A stretch of DNA of 64,000 bases from Gilichinskyi gelida (lineage in GTDB: Bacteria > Acidobacteriota > Thermoanaerobaculia > Gp7-AA8). Below the pieces are notes generated by a model, which was given only the letters and a program-made list of their open reading frames with translations, had not been told where the DNA came from and searched no databases. Shown here piece after piece: positions 1 to 8,268 of the stretch. The DNA is taken from NCBI GenBank assembly GCA_038040385.1, contig JBBPII010000022.1, forward strand, positions 1-64,000, given 5' to 3'. The stretch's first letter is position 1. The number at the start of each line of letters is the position of its first letter. A program made the position numbers and the translations under genes.

Positions 1-75
1 CCCGCAAGCGGGAGAGGGGCCAAGTTGCCCTTCTCCCGCGTGAGCGGGAGAAGTGCCCGAAGGGCGGATGAGGGC
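1..75. repeat. Palindromic intergenic element, family F (window edge)
   Basis: Inverted copies of CTTCTCCCGC / GCGGGAGAAG lie around positions 30-53. They are preceded by a GCAAGCGGGAGAGGGGCC segment and followed by GCCCGAAGGGCGGATGAGG. The element runs up to the stop codon of the DUF885 gene, and its left end is cut by the window. This layout is typical of dispersed palindromic intergenic repeats. No coding capacity was seen. Confidence 0.6.
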
Positions 76-1236
76 CTACACCAACGCCGACGGCAGCCGC
101 GGCGACGACAGCAAATCCCCGAACACCGCCCACCGGTCCCCGCCCCGCCGCTCGACGTAGTCGCGCACCAGGTCCTTGCCGAGGTTGTAGTTGATGACGT
201 AGCTGCGGTACTGGTCGAAGAAGCGGACGCGTTGCCGCGCGCGCTCCGGCGACATCAGCGCGTACGTCACCAGCCACTCCACCGCCGCGTCGGCGGTCAT
301 CGCACCGTCGAGGTAACCGCGCGCCGCCTCGTTCCCCGCGTACGCCAGCTTCGAGGCCAGCTCGTGGATCGCGTAGTACTGCTCCGCGCGCACGCCATCG
401 AGTCCGGCGGCGGGGAAGAGCTCGCGCGACTCGTACGTCACCCGCTCGCTGGCCGGAAACGCCACGTCGATGCCGTAGTTCGCGCTCCCCTCGGCGATCA
501 GCGACTGCGGACTGAAGAGCGCGTAGACCGAGAACTCCACCCATCCGCGGTCGCGCACCAGGTTCTTCTCCAGCAGAGCGTTGTAGACGTGATGGCCGGG
601 GTAGCCCTCGTGGCAGGCGAGGTCGATGGCCCGGTCGATGAAAATCGGCAGGTCGGTGTTGACCTGGATCAGGCTGCGATAGCCACCCTGATACCAGTTG
701 TAGCCGCTCCACGATTTGTTCGTGACGTACTCCACGGTGAAGCTCTCGTCCGGCGGCAGCGCCATGCGCTCCAGAGTCCGCGCGCGGCATTCGGCGATGG
801 CTTGCTGGAAGACGTCGTCGAGCCTCTCGCGCGGTATCACGAACTGCTGGCGATATTGCTCGTAGCGTCCGGCGACCTCGCCGGCGCCGGGCAGCGCGGA
901 GTCCAAATCATTCAGCAGCGCCCGAAAGTGCGCCTCGGAATGATGCGGAGCGACCGCGTCGTAGAGTGCTTTCGACTCCTCGTCGAAGGTCAGCTTCTTC
1001 CCTTCGAGGATGTCGATTCGGGCGAGCAGGGCCTGAAGTTGGCGGCGGATGTAGTCGTAACGTGAGCCAACCGCATCCACCATTGCGGAGCGCGCCGCTT
1101 CCCTGATCTCCGCGAGCGACTTTCCCTTCGCCTCGGCGCGCCACTCCGGGGGGCCATAGTACGAATCGACGTAATCGGCATCGTGCTCGCCGAGGGCGAG
1201 CACGAGCCGAACGTAATGTTCCGCGACCGATTTCAC
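76..1236 (-). CDS. DUF885 family putative metallopeptidase
   Basis: 386 aa. The motif HEGYPGHH at residues 209-216 matches the signature of the DUF885 family, which is thought to be zinc-dependent carboxypeptidase-like. No signal peptide is visible, so a cytoplasmic location is likely; many DUF885 members are exported and longer (550-600 aa), so this is a short form lacking the usual N-terminal region. The start is a GTG that overlaps the stop of the upstream glycine-zipper gene by 4 nt (GTGA), which indicates translational coupling. Peptidase activity is inferred from the motif only; the substrate is unknown. Confidence 0.8.
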   Translation of the reverse strand: MKSVAEHYVRLVLALGEHDADYVDSYYGPPEWRAEAKGKSLAEIREAARSAMVDAVGSRYDYIRRQLQALLARIDILEGKKLTFDEESKALYDAVAPHHSEAHFRALLNDLDSALPGAGEVAGRYEQYRQQFVIPRERLDDVFQQAIAECRARTLERMALPPDESFTVEYVTNKSWSGYNWYQGGYRSLIQVNTDLPIFIDRAIDLACHEGYPGHHVYNALLEKNLVRDRGWVEFSVYALFSPQSLIAEGSANYGIDVAFPASERVTYESRELFPAAGLDGVRAEQYYAIHELASKLAYAGNEAARGYLDGAMTADAAVEWLVTYALMSPERARQRVRFFDQYRSYVINYNLGKDLVRDYVERRGGDRWAVFGDLLSSPRLPSALV

Positions 1237-1790
1237 CGCCCCTTGTTGCCGGCGGTGTCGCGCGCCGAGTCGCCGGCGGTCGACGCGCCGCTCCGCATGC
1301 GGGTACGGACGCGATCGAACGAGTCGCGCGACGCGTCGCGGACGTCACGCCATTCGGTGTGCGCCGGACCGCGATACGTCGACCAGTTGCGCTGCAGCTC
1401 CGGCTCGACGTCCTCGAACGACTGGCCGGTGAATTCCGAACGCGACGCAGATTCCCAGCCGTAACGGTAGGCCGGGGCGTACGTGTCGTAATCGCTTCCC
1501 TTCCGCACGTACGGACGCGCGGCGTAGTTGCTGCGCCAGTACGCGTCTTCCTGCGTCGGGTTCACCGCTTCGGCCGCCGCTTTGCCGCCGAGACCGCCGG
1601 CGACAGCGCCGATGGCGCCGCCTACCGCAGCCCCGATGGGCCCGCCTACCGCGCCGCCGATTGCCGCGCCTGCCAACGCCCCACCCGTGCCGCCACCCGC
1701 CACTCCGACAGGATGCGCACCCGGTTCGCCGGTGATGGGATCGGGATTCGAATCAGGATTTGGATCGAGACCTTTTTTTCGCTCAGTCAT
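1233..1790 (-). CDS. Glycine-zipper domain protein
   Basis: 185 aa starting at an ATG preceded by CGGAGGA at good spacing; an in-frame extension upstream lacks such a site. An Asn/Asp/Pro-rich N-terminus is followed by a long Gly/Ala run with G-xxx-G spacing (about residues 28-75), typical of glycine-zipper segments that insert in or pack against membranes. The C-terminal half is Tyr/Arg/Trp-rich (AYWRSNYAARPY) and resembles conserved hypothetical proteins of this type. No N-terminal signal peptide is visible. It is coupled to the downstream DUF885 gene by a 4-nt overlap. Role unknown. Confidence 0.75.
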   Translation of the reverse strand: MTERKKGLDPNPDSNPDPITGEPGAHPVGVAGGGTGGALAGAAIGGAVGGPIGAAVGGAIGAVAGGLGGKAAAEAVNPTQEDAYWRSNYAARPYVRKGSDYDTYAPAYRYGWESASRSEFTGQSFEDVEPELQRNWSTYRGPAHTEWRDVRDASRDSFDRVRTRMRSGASTAGDSARDTAGNKGR

Positions 1791-1859
1791 TTGGTTGAGT
1801 CCTCCGTTTTGTGCGATTCGCACATACGGAGTACTGCAACGGCTATACCGCAAATAACG

Positions 1860-2510
1860 TTAGTGTCGAGGCTTCTTCGGCCCGTCGAGCCTGAAATTGA
1901 TGGTCAGGTTGAAGACCACGTCGACGGCCTGCCCGTCCTTCGTCGCCGGGACGAACATCCACTGCCGCACCGCCTCCACCGCCGCCTCGGACAAACCATT
2001 CGGAAGTCCTTTCAGCACGGTGGCGTCCTTCACAGCGCCAGTTTTATCGATCAACACCTCGAGGATGACGATGCCCGAAATGCGCGCCTGTCGTGCCTCC
2101 TCGGGATAGAACGGATTGACGCGAGTGATGACCACCGGCGCCTTGACGTCGCCGCCGACGCGCAGCGCGTTCTGAGGGGTGGGGCGCCACAGCGACTCGA
2201 AGAAGTCGATCACCTTCTCTCCGCGCTCCACTTCCACCCGCGCGCTGATGCCAGTGCCGAACTTCTTCAGCCGGATACGCACGCGCAGATCCGCATCGTC
2301 GATCGCCGCCTCCGCGACGTCGTTCTTCAGCGCCATACGCACCTGCGCCAGACGCTGCCCCGAGACGATGTCGGTCACTCTGACGATGTACTCGTTGCTG
2401 CCGGCGACCGGTTCGACCGTCATGACGTGCTGCAGCGAGCGGGACTCGAGGGTGGCCGCGAACGAAAGCGTCGGCAGAGAGACGAGAAGCGCGACGAGCA
2501 ACCTACGCAT
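1860..2510 (-). CDS. TonB C-terminal domain (energy transducer TonB family) protein
   Basis: 216 aa. An N-terminal signal peptide (MRRLLVALLVSLPTLSFA) is followed by a beta-rich region and a C-terminal TonB-type domain (about residues 120-208) with the usual YPEEAR, G-x-V-x-L-x-V-x-I-D and G-x-V run and the VRQW-x-F-x-PA motif. A GGGAGG sequence precedes the ATG. There is no long Pro-rich linker, so this is a periplasmic TonB-domain protein rather than a classical ExbBD-linked TonB. Sequence upstream in the same frame overlaps the DUF5655 gene and is not coding. Confidence 0.8.
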   Translation of the reverse strand: MRRLLVALLVSLPTLSFAATLESRSLQHVMTVEPVAGSNEYIVRVTDIVSGQRLAQVRMALKNDVAEAAIDDADLRVRIRLKKFGTGISARVEVERGEKVIDFFESLWRPTPQNALRVGGDVKAPVVITRVNPFYPEEARQARISGIVILEVLIDKTGAVKDATVLKGLPNGLSEAAVEAVRQWMFVPATKDGQAVDVVFNLTINFRLDGPKKPRH

Positions 2511-2521
2511 GAGGTGCCTCC

Positions 2522-2941
2522 CTAAATGTTGCCGTGCGAAGAATACGCCTCCGCCACCAGCGCGCCGAACGCATCGTCGAGTTGTGACGGGTCCGTAAAA
2601 CGGAAGTGGTTGAGCACGGAGCGCGGGCCGAACGTCTCTACCTTCACCATCGAAGGATGCTCCGCCGGCCGCTCCATCCATAGATGACAGGCGAACGAGC
2701 TCTTGCGGGTGCTCGCTGCGGCAAACCGGACGGCGACCATGCAAACGATGCGTGATTTCTGGGCGTAGATCGTGACCGGCCCGCAGGCGCGGACGCGCTT
2801 GACGAACGCCCGATAGATGCGGCGCACGATCGGATCCTTCCCCTCGAAGTGCTCCTCGACCCGGTGCCGGCCGCACGAATGCCAGAGGTTCCTGGTCACG
2901 AAGCGGTGCCCGCAGCGGGGGCACTTCCAGAGCGTTCGCAC
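2522..2941 (-). CDS. DUF5655 domain protein with N-terminal zinc ribbon-like motif
   Basis: 139 aa. Residues 7-24 hold CPRCGHRF...WHSCGRH, giving Cys/His pairs suited to metal binding. The rest (about residues 30-130) matches the DUF5655 pattern: a DPIVRRIY helix, a VTIYAQKSRIVCMVAVRFA strand pair and a C-terminal LDDAFGALVAEAY helix. DUF5655 is often linked to restriction or nucleic-acid-related proteins, but here it stands alone, 11 nt upstream of the TonB-domain gene and divergent from the DUF3592 gene. Function unknown. Confidence 0.75.
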   Translation of the reverse strand: MRTLWKCPRCGHRFVTRNLWHSCGRHRVEEHFEGKDPIVRRIYRAFVKRVRACGPVTIYAQKSRIVCMVAVRFAAASTRKSSFACHLWMERPAEHPSMVKVETFGPRSVLNHFRFTDPSQLDDAFGALVAEAYSSHGNI

Positions 2942-2958
2942 CGCGCTACACTAACGCC

Positions 2959-3819
2959 ATGCTGGATTCGATGCTGCGATTCGCGCCGCCGCCGCGGCCC
3001 GTGCCGTTCTCGCTCTCCATCCTCAACTCGCTCAACGCCATCGCCCAGATCGGCTGGGCGGTGTTCGGCTTCGGCATGATCTTCTTCTGGGGCTTCGTCA
3101 CCAACGCCGACTTCTCGTTCATCACCTTCCGAGGAGCGCGGTCGAACACCAGCGGCGTGGTCACGCGGATCTCCGACACCAGCGCCAGCGAAGGCAAGAG
3201 GAGAATTCGGGCCAACCACTATCAGTATTCGGTCGCCGGGCGGACCTTCGACGGCGTCTCGTTCAGCAACCGCGGAGAGGTCAGCGAGGGCGATCGCGTC
3301 AACGTCGAATACCGCGTCGACTCTCCCGAGCAATCGCGCATCGAAGGCCAGCGGCGCAAGATGTTCAGCGCCGGTGTGGCCTTCGTCACCATCTTTCCCC
3401 TCATCGGCCTCGGACTGCTGATCGGCGCGATGCGGTGGGGCAGCCGCCGCGCGCGCCTGCTGCGCGACGGCGTCCTGACCACCGGCGTGCTGAAGGCGAA
3501 ACGCCCCACCAACACCACCGTCAACAACCGCCGCGTGTTCGAGCTGGACTTCGAGTTCACCGCGCGCGACGGCCGGAAGCACCTGGCCAAGGCGCGCTCG
3601 TCGATCACCGATCGCCTGGAGGACGAGCGGCAAGAGCTGCTGCTGTACGACCCGGAGAAGCCGGAGGACGCCGTGCTCATCGACGACGCCCCCTCGCGGC
3701 CGAAGCTCGACGAGACCGGCGGCCTCGCCCCCCGCCGCGTCGCCGCGGTACTAGCCATGATCCTTCCCGCGCTGGTGATCGCCGGGAACACGCTGGCGTT
3801 GATGGCGAAACTGGGATAG
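2959..3819 (+). CDS. DUF3592 domain membrane protein
   Basis: 286 aa with an N-terminal membrane segment (about residues 28-50), a second one in the middle (about 137-160) and a third at the C-terminus (about 262-282). Two extramembrane beta-rich blocks have the DUF3592 pattern (GVVTRI...YQYSVAGRTFDG...GDRVNVEYRVDSPEQSR, repeated as TTGVLKAKRPT...ELDFEFTARDGRKH...LLLYDPEKPEDAVLID). It is probably an envelope protein. It ends 5 nt before the M1 peptidase start, so the two are probably co-transcribed. Function unknown. Confidence 0.75.
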   Translation: MLDSMLRFAPPPRPVPFSLSILNSLNAIAQIGWAVFGFGMIFFWGFVTNADFSFITFRGARSNTSGVVTRISDTSASEGKRRIRANHYQYSVAGRTFDGVSFSNRGEVSEGDRVNVEYRVDSPEQSRIEGQRRKMFSAGVAFVTIFPLIGLGLLIGAMRWGSRRARLLRDGVLTTGVLKAKRPTNTTVNNRRVFELDFEFTARDGRKHLAKARSSITDRLEDERQELLLYDPEKPEDAVLIDDAPSRPKLDETGGLAPRRVAAVLAMILPALVIAGNTLALMAKLG

Positions 3820-3824
3820 AACCT

Positions 3825-5561
3825 ATGCACGACATTCATTCGTTTTCCCGCCCGAATGAGGCGGCCATCAAACATCTCGCCCTCGATCTCAACGTCGACT
3901 TCGCAACCCAGCAGCTCTCCGGCAAGGCGACGCTCGACATCGACAACCGCGGCGCACGCGAGCTCGTGCTCGACACCAACGGCCTCACCATCGCCGGCGT
4001 GACGGCGGATGGCGCCCCCGTCAAGTTCGCGCTCGGCGAGCCGGTCAAGTACCTCGGCCGCGCGCTGACCATCGAGATCGAGCCGAGCACCAAGTCGGTG
4101 TCGATCGAGTACACCACCTCGCCCGACGCCGCGGCCGTGCAGTGGCTGGCGCCGGAGCAGACCGCGGGCGGCAAGCACCCGTTTCTCTTCACCCAGTCGC
4201 AGGCCATCCTGGCGCGCACCTGGGTGCCGTGCCAGGACTCGCCCGGCGTGCGGATGACGTACGAGGCGACGGTGCGCGTGCCGGCCGGACTCCTCGCCGT
4301 GATGAGCGCGGAGAATCCGACGCAGACGACCGCCGACGGCGTCTACCGCTTCCGCATGCCGCAGCCGATCCCGTCCTACCTGCTCGCTCTCGCCGCCGGC
4401 GACCTCGCCTTCCGCTCGCTGGGCCGCAACTGCGGCGTCTACGCCGAGAAGCCGGTCGTCGAAGCCGCGGCGTGGGAGCTGGCGGACACGCAGAAGATGA
4501 TCGACGCCGCCGAAAAACTCTATGGCCCGTACCGCTGGGGGCAGTACGACATCCTGGTCCTCCCGCCCAGCTTCCCGTTCGGCGGAATGGAGAACCCACG
4601 CCTCACCTTCGCCACGCCGACCATCCTGGCCGGCGACCGCTCGCTGGTGAACCTCGTGGCGCACGAGCTGGCGCATTCGTGGTCCGGCAACCTGGTGACC
4701 AACGCGACGTGGAACGATTTCTGGCTCAACGAGGGCTTCACCGTCTACTTCGAGCGCCGCATCATGGAAGCGGTCTACGGCCGCGAGTACTCGGAGATGC
4801 TGGCCCGCCTCGGCATGCAGGATCTCGAGCAGGTCGTCGAGGAGCTCGGCAAGGACAGCCGCGACACGCACCTCCTGCTCGACCTCGAGGGCCGCGATCC
4901 AGACGACGCGGCGAACAAGCTCGCCTACGAGAAGGGCTACTTCCTCCTCCGCCTGGTCGAGGAGACCGTCGGCCGCGCCGCGTTCGACGCCTTCCTCCGC
5001 GACTACTTCGACCGCCACGCGTTCCAGTCCATGACCACGGCCGACTTCGAGGCGGAGCTCAAAAAGGCCTTCGCCAGCATCGACGCCAGCAAATGGATCC
5101 ACGGCCCCGGCATCCCCGCCGACGTTCCGAAAGTGCAGTCCGCGGCGTTCGAGAAGGTGGAGGAGCAGGTGCGAGCGTTCGAGCGCGGCGCGCCGATGGA
5201 GACCGCGAAGTGGTCGACGCACGAGTGGATCCACTTCCTCCGCCACCTCCCCCATCCCCTCACCCCCGAGCAGATGGCGAAGCTCGACGCGCAGTTCAAG
5301 TTCACCGAGAGCGGCAACTCGGAGATCCTGCATGAGTGGCTGCTGCAGGCCATCGAGAACCGCTACGAGGCCGCGTACGGCGCGCTGGAGCGCTTCCTCC
5401 TGCGGCAGGGCCGCCGCAAATTCCTCAAGCCTCTGTACGAGAAGCTGGCGAAGAACGACCTCGATCGCGCGCGCGCGATTTACACCAAGGCGCGGCCGAC
5501 GTACCACGCCGTGTCGCGCGGCACGATCGACGGCATTTTGAAGTGGCCCCCGTCATCCTGA
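3825..5561 (+). CDS. M1 family metallopeptidase, leukotriene A4 hydrolase/aminopeptidase type
   Basis: 578 aa. The gluzincin signature is complete: GGMEN exopeptidase motif, then H280-E281-L-A-H284 and the third zinc ligand E303 exactly 18 residues later (NEGFTVYFE). The C-terminal 120 residues form an all-helical domain as in LTA4-hydrolase-type enzymes. No signal peptide is seen, so it is likely a cytosolic aminopeptidase trimming N-terminal residues from peptides. The last residues (PPSS) and the stop codon lie in a palindromic repeat at 5552-5626, so the native C-terminus may have been replaced by repeat sequence. Confidence 0.9.
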   Translation: MHDIHSFSRPNEAAIKHLALDLNVDFATQQLSGKATLDIDNRGARELVLDTNGLTIAGVTADGAPVKFALGEPVKYLGRALTIEIEPSTKSVSIEYTTSPDAAAVQWLAPEQTAGGKHPFLFTQSQAILARTWVPCQDSPGVRMTYEATVRVPAGLLAVMSAENPTQTTADGVYRFRMPQPIPSYLLALAAGDLAFRSLGRNCGVYAEKPVVEAAAWELADTQKMIDAAEKLYGPYRWGQYDILVLPPSFPFGGMENPRLTFATPTILAGDRSLVNLVAHELAHSWSGNLVTNATWNDFWLNEGFTVYFERRIMEAVYGREYSEMLARLGMQDLEQVVEELGKDSRDTHLLLDLEGRDPDDAANKLAYEKGYFLLRLVEETVGRAAFDAFLRDYFDRHAFQSMTTADFEAELKKAFASIDASKWIHGPGIPADVPKVQSAAFEKVEEQVRAFERGAPMETAKWSTHEWIHFLRHLPHPLTPEQMAKLDAQFKFTESGNSEILHEWLLQAIENRYEAAYGALERFLLRQGRRKFLKPLYEKLAKNDLDRARAIYTKARPTYHAVSRGTIDGILKWPPSS

Positions 5562-5626
5562 GCCGCGAAGACGGCGAAGGATCTCCGGATGCGCAGTTTG
5601 AGATCCTTCGCTGCGCTCAGGATGAC
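5552..5626. repeat. Palindromic element, family A, copy 1 (GTCATCCTGAG type)
   Basis: Inverted repeat with outer arms GTCATCCTGAG and CTCAGGATGAC and inner arms GAAGGATCT / AGATCCTTC. The second copy at 49241-49315 is in the opposite orientation: the left half here (CCGCGAAGACGGCGAAGG) matches the reverse complement of the right half there. The element sits between converging genes and carries both their stop codons: TGA at 5559-5561 for the M1 peptidase and the minus-strand TGA at 5619-5617 for the glycosylase. Both proteins therefore end in Ser-Ser. Confidence 0.85.
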
Positions 5627-6267
5627 GTGGTGGCCCGGTACCACGCGCACCCATCGCGCAGCGGACACAGCTCGCACCGCGGCGCGCTCCGCTTGCAGAG
5701 CTCCTGTCCGTGCCGCCGCAGCAGAAGGTGCGCGCGCTGCGCGAAGGCGGCGTCGCGCAGCTCGCCGTTGGTCGCGGCGAGCGCGGAGCGGTACGTCGCG
5801 GCGTAGTTCTTCGACTCCTCGCCGAACCCGAGGCGGAGGAGCACGCGCAGCGCGTTGGAGTCGGGCGCGAGGGTCACCTTCGAGCCGGCGAACAGCAGGA
5901 TGCGGTCGGCGAGCGGCTCACCCACTCCGGGGAACTTCCGCAGCGATTTCTCCCCGCCAGCAGCCAGCCGCGCGCATTCGAGCACCTTCTCCGCGCGCAT
6001 CTCCGGCTTCATCCCGCCGCCGGCGATGACCGCGGCGATCTGCCCCGCTGAATGTTTCAGGATTGCGTTGGGCGTGATCCCGATCGCGTGACGGAGGCGC
6101 TCGAAGGTGTCGTGGCGGCGGCCGTCGTCGACGAGGTAGGCGACGTTCTCCAGCACGATCATCTCGAAGGGATCGGTGACGTGCGGCCGCATGGGGCCGT
6201 AGGTTTTCTCCAGCGCGGCGACGATGCGCGTGAGCGTCACGGGAACGGTGGCATCATATGCGGCCAT
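5617..6267 (-). CDS. Endonuclease III-like HhH-GPD DNA glycosylase
   Basis: 216 aa. The helix-hairpin-helix segment LRKFPGVGEPLADRILLFAG and the following Asp in TLAPDSNALRVL fit the HhH-GPD fold. The C-terminal cluster C-x6-C-x2-C-x5-C (ELCKRSAPRCELCPLRDGC) is the 4Fe-4S loop of Nth/MutY-type enzymes. The usual Nth catalytic Lys is not evident in the HhH region, so it may be a monofunctional glycosylase. The start ATG at 6267 overlaps the start of the divergent OPT gene. The C-terminal Ser-Ser and stop come from the family A repeat. Confidence 0.82.
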   Translation of the reverse strand: MAAYDATVPVTLTRIVAALEKTYGPMRPHVTDPFEMIVLENVAYLVDDGRRHDTFERLRHAIGITPNAILKHSAGQIAAVIAGGGMKPEMRAEKVLECARLAAGGEKSLRKFPGVGEPLADRILLFAGSKVTLAPDSNALRVLLRLGFGEESKNYAATYRSALAATNGELRDAAFAQRAHLLLRRHGQELCKRSAPRCELCPLRDGCAWYRATTSS

Positions 6268-8263
6268 GCAGACTGCTGAGTCGAAGTCCCTGCCGCAGAA
6301 CGCGTACGTCACTTTGGCCGAGGGTCAGAGCTACGACCCGATGGTCCCGCCGGCCGAGCAGCCGCCGGAGACCACCGGCCGCGCCATCGCCTGGGGCCTC
6401 TTTCTCTGCATCATCTTCACCGTGGCCTCGGCCTACTCGGGACTCAAAGTCGGCCAGGTGATGGAGGCGGCGATCCCCATCGCCATCCTGGCCATCGGCC
6501 TGGCGCGCGTCTACCGCCGCCGCTCCACCATCCTGGAAAACGTCATCATCACTTCCATCGGCGGCGTCTCCGGCTCCGTCGTCGCCGGCGCGATCTTCAC
6601 CCTCCCGGCGCTCTATTCCCTGCAGCTCAATCCGCATCCGGTGCAGACGATCTTCATCTGCCTCGCCGGCGGCTGTCTCGGCGTCCTCTTCCTGATTCCG
6701 CTGCGGCGCTACTTCGTGCGCGAGACGCACGGCCAGTTGCCGTACCCCGAGGCGACGGCCATCACCGAGGTGCTCGTCACCGGCGAGAGAGGCGGCTCCC
6801 AGGCCAAACTGCTGTTGCAGGCCACCGCCCTCTCCGCCATTTACGACTTCTTCGTCACCACCTTCCAGGTGTGGAGGGAGACCGTCGACTTCCAGTTCAT
6901 CCCGGCGATGAAGGCGCTGGCGGACAAAGCAAAGATCGTCGTCCGGTTCGACGCTGTCGCCTTCATCCTCGGCCTCGGCTACGTGATGGGGCTACGCGCG
7001 TCGATGCTGCTCGTGGCCGGCGGGGTGCTGGCGAACTTCGTTCTGGTCCCGCTGATCTTCATGATCGGCAGCCATGTGGCGGGCGCGGTCTACCCGGGAA
7101 CCAAGCCGATCGCGGAGATGGCCGCGTCGGAGATCTTCCGCGGCTACGTGCGCTACGTGGGCGTGGGGGCCATCGCCACCGCCGGCATCTTCGGCATCAT
7201 CAAGTCATTGCGCATCATCGCCGGATCGTTCGGCATCGCCCTCAAGGCGTTCCGCCACGGCGAAGCGCACGTTACCGATCGCACCGACCGCGACATGCCG
7301 GTGATGACGCAGCTCATCGGCGTGATCATCGGCGCCATCGGCGTGGCCGTCTTCTTCGGCACGCTGCGTCCCACCGCGATGGTTTTGATGGCCGGCCTCC
7401 TTCTCACTCTCTTCTTCGCCTTCTTCTTCACCTCGGTCGCGGCGAACGCCATCGCCACCACCGCCCGCAACCCCGTCTCCGGAATGACCATGCTGACCAT
7501 CATCATCTCGTCCGTGGTCCTGCTGAAGTTCGGCCTCTCGGGGACGACCGGGATGTTCTTCGTGATGGCCATCGCTGGGATGGTGTGCACCGCGCTGTCG
7601 GTTTCGGGACAGACCATCACCGACCTGAAGACCGGCTACTGGATCGGCTCCACGCCCGCGGCGCAGGAGAAGGTGAAGTTCCTCGGCGTGATCGCCGCGT
7701 CGATCGCCGTCGGCCTGACCATCGTCATGCTGGCCAAGGTGTTTCAATTCGGTGAGGCGGCGCCCGGCGACACGCGGCTGGTGCTCGCGGCGCCGCAAGC
7801 GTCGATCATGCAGGCGCTGGTGCAGGGCTTCATGAACAAGCAGCCAATCGCCTACATCCTCTTCGCGGCCGGCGCGATGGTGACCATCGCCATGGAGATG
7901 CTCGGCGTGCCGGCGCTGATCGTCGCCCTCGGCATGTACCTCCCGCTGGAGTTGAACACCCCGGCGCTGGTCGGCGGCTTCCTGGCGCACATCGTGACGC
8001 GCAAGTCCGAGCGGGTGGGTGGCGGGCGGGGCCAGCGGATGCGCGAGCGCGGCGTGATCATCGCCTCGGGTCTCATGGCCGGCGGCGCGCTCGGCGGCGT
8101 CTTCGGCGCCGCGCTGCGCCTTTTCCCCTGGTACGCTGAGGAGAAGATCAAGACGCCGTTCTACGACAACGACCCTGTCTCGCAGATCGTGTCGATCGTG
8201 CTGTTCTCCGCGTTGTGCGTCTACATCTGGATCGACTCCACGCGCCGCGTCGCCGAGGATTAA
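6266..8263 (+). CDS. OPT family oligopeptide transporter
   Basis: 665 aa, a polytopic inner-membrane protein with about 14-16 hydrophobic segments. N-terminal features such as AYSGLKVGQVMEAAIP, LPYPEATAITEVL and the long GVIIGAIGVAVFFG repeats match the bacterial branch of the OPT family, which moves oligopeptides or metal-siderophore-like chelates by proton symport. The start chosen is the ATG at 6266 (MQTAESK); an earlier in-frame ATG at 6224 would extend it into the divergent glycosylase gene. No clear ribosome binding site precedes either start. Substrate cannot be read from the sequence. Confidence 0.88.
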   Translation: MQTAESKSLPQNAYVTLAEGQSYDPMVPPAEQPPETTGRAIAWGLFLCIIFTVASAYSGLKVGQVMEAAIPIAILAIGLARVYRRRSTILENVIITSIGGVSGSVVAGAIFTLPALYSLQLNPHPVQTIFICLAGGCLGVLFLIPLRRYFVRETHGQLPYPEATAITEVLVTGERGGSQAKLLLQATALSAIYDFFVTTFQVWRETVDFQFIPAMKALADKAKIVVRFDAVAFILGLGYVMGLRASMLLVAGGVLANFVLVPLIFMIGSHVAGAVYPGTKPIAEMAASEIFRGYVRYVGVGAIATAGIFGIIKSLRIIAGSFGIALKAFRHGEAHVTDRTDRDMPVMTQLIGVIIGAIGVAVFFGTLRPTAMVLMAGLLLTLFFAFFFTSVAANAIATTARNPVSGMTMLTIIISSVVLLKFGLSGTTGMFFVMAIAGMVCTALSVSGQTITDLKTGYWIGSTPAAQEKVKFLGVIAASIAVGLTIVMLAKVFQFGEAAPGDTRLVLAAPQASIMQALVQGFMNKQPIAYILFAAGAMVTIAMEMLGVPALIVALGMYLPLELNTPALVGGFLAHIVTRKSERVGGGRGQRMRERGVIIASGLMAGGALGGVFGAALRLFPWYAEEKIKTPFYDNDPVSQIVSIVLFSALCVYIWIDSTRRVAED

Positions 8264-8268
8264 TCGCC

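Noticed and set aside
3222..5507. A 761-codon open frame on the minus strand opposite the DUF3592 and M1 peptidase genes
   Set aside because: It is antisense to two well-supported genes with family motifs. Its translation is low-complexity Arg/Leu/Val/Gly-rich, typical of shadow frames in GC-rich DNA.
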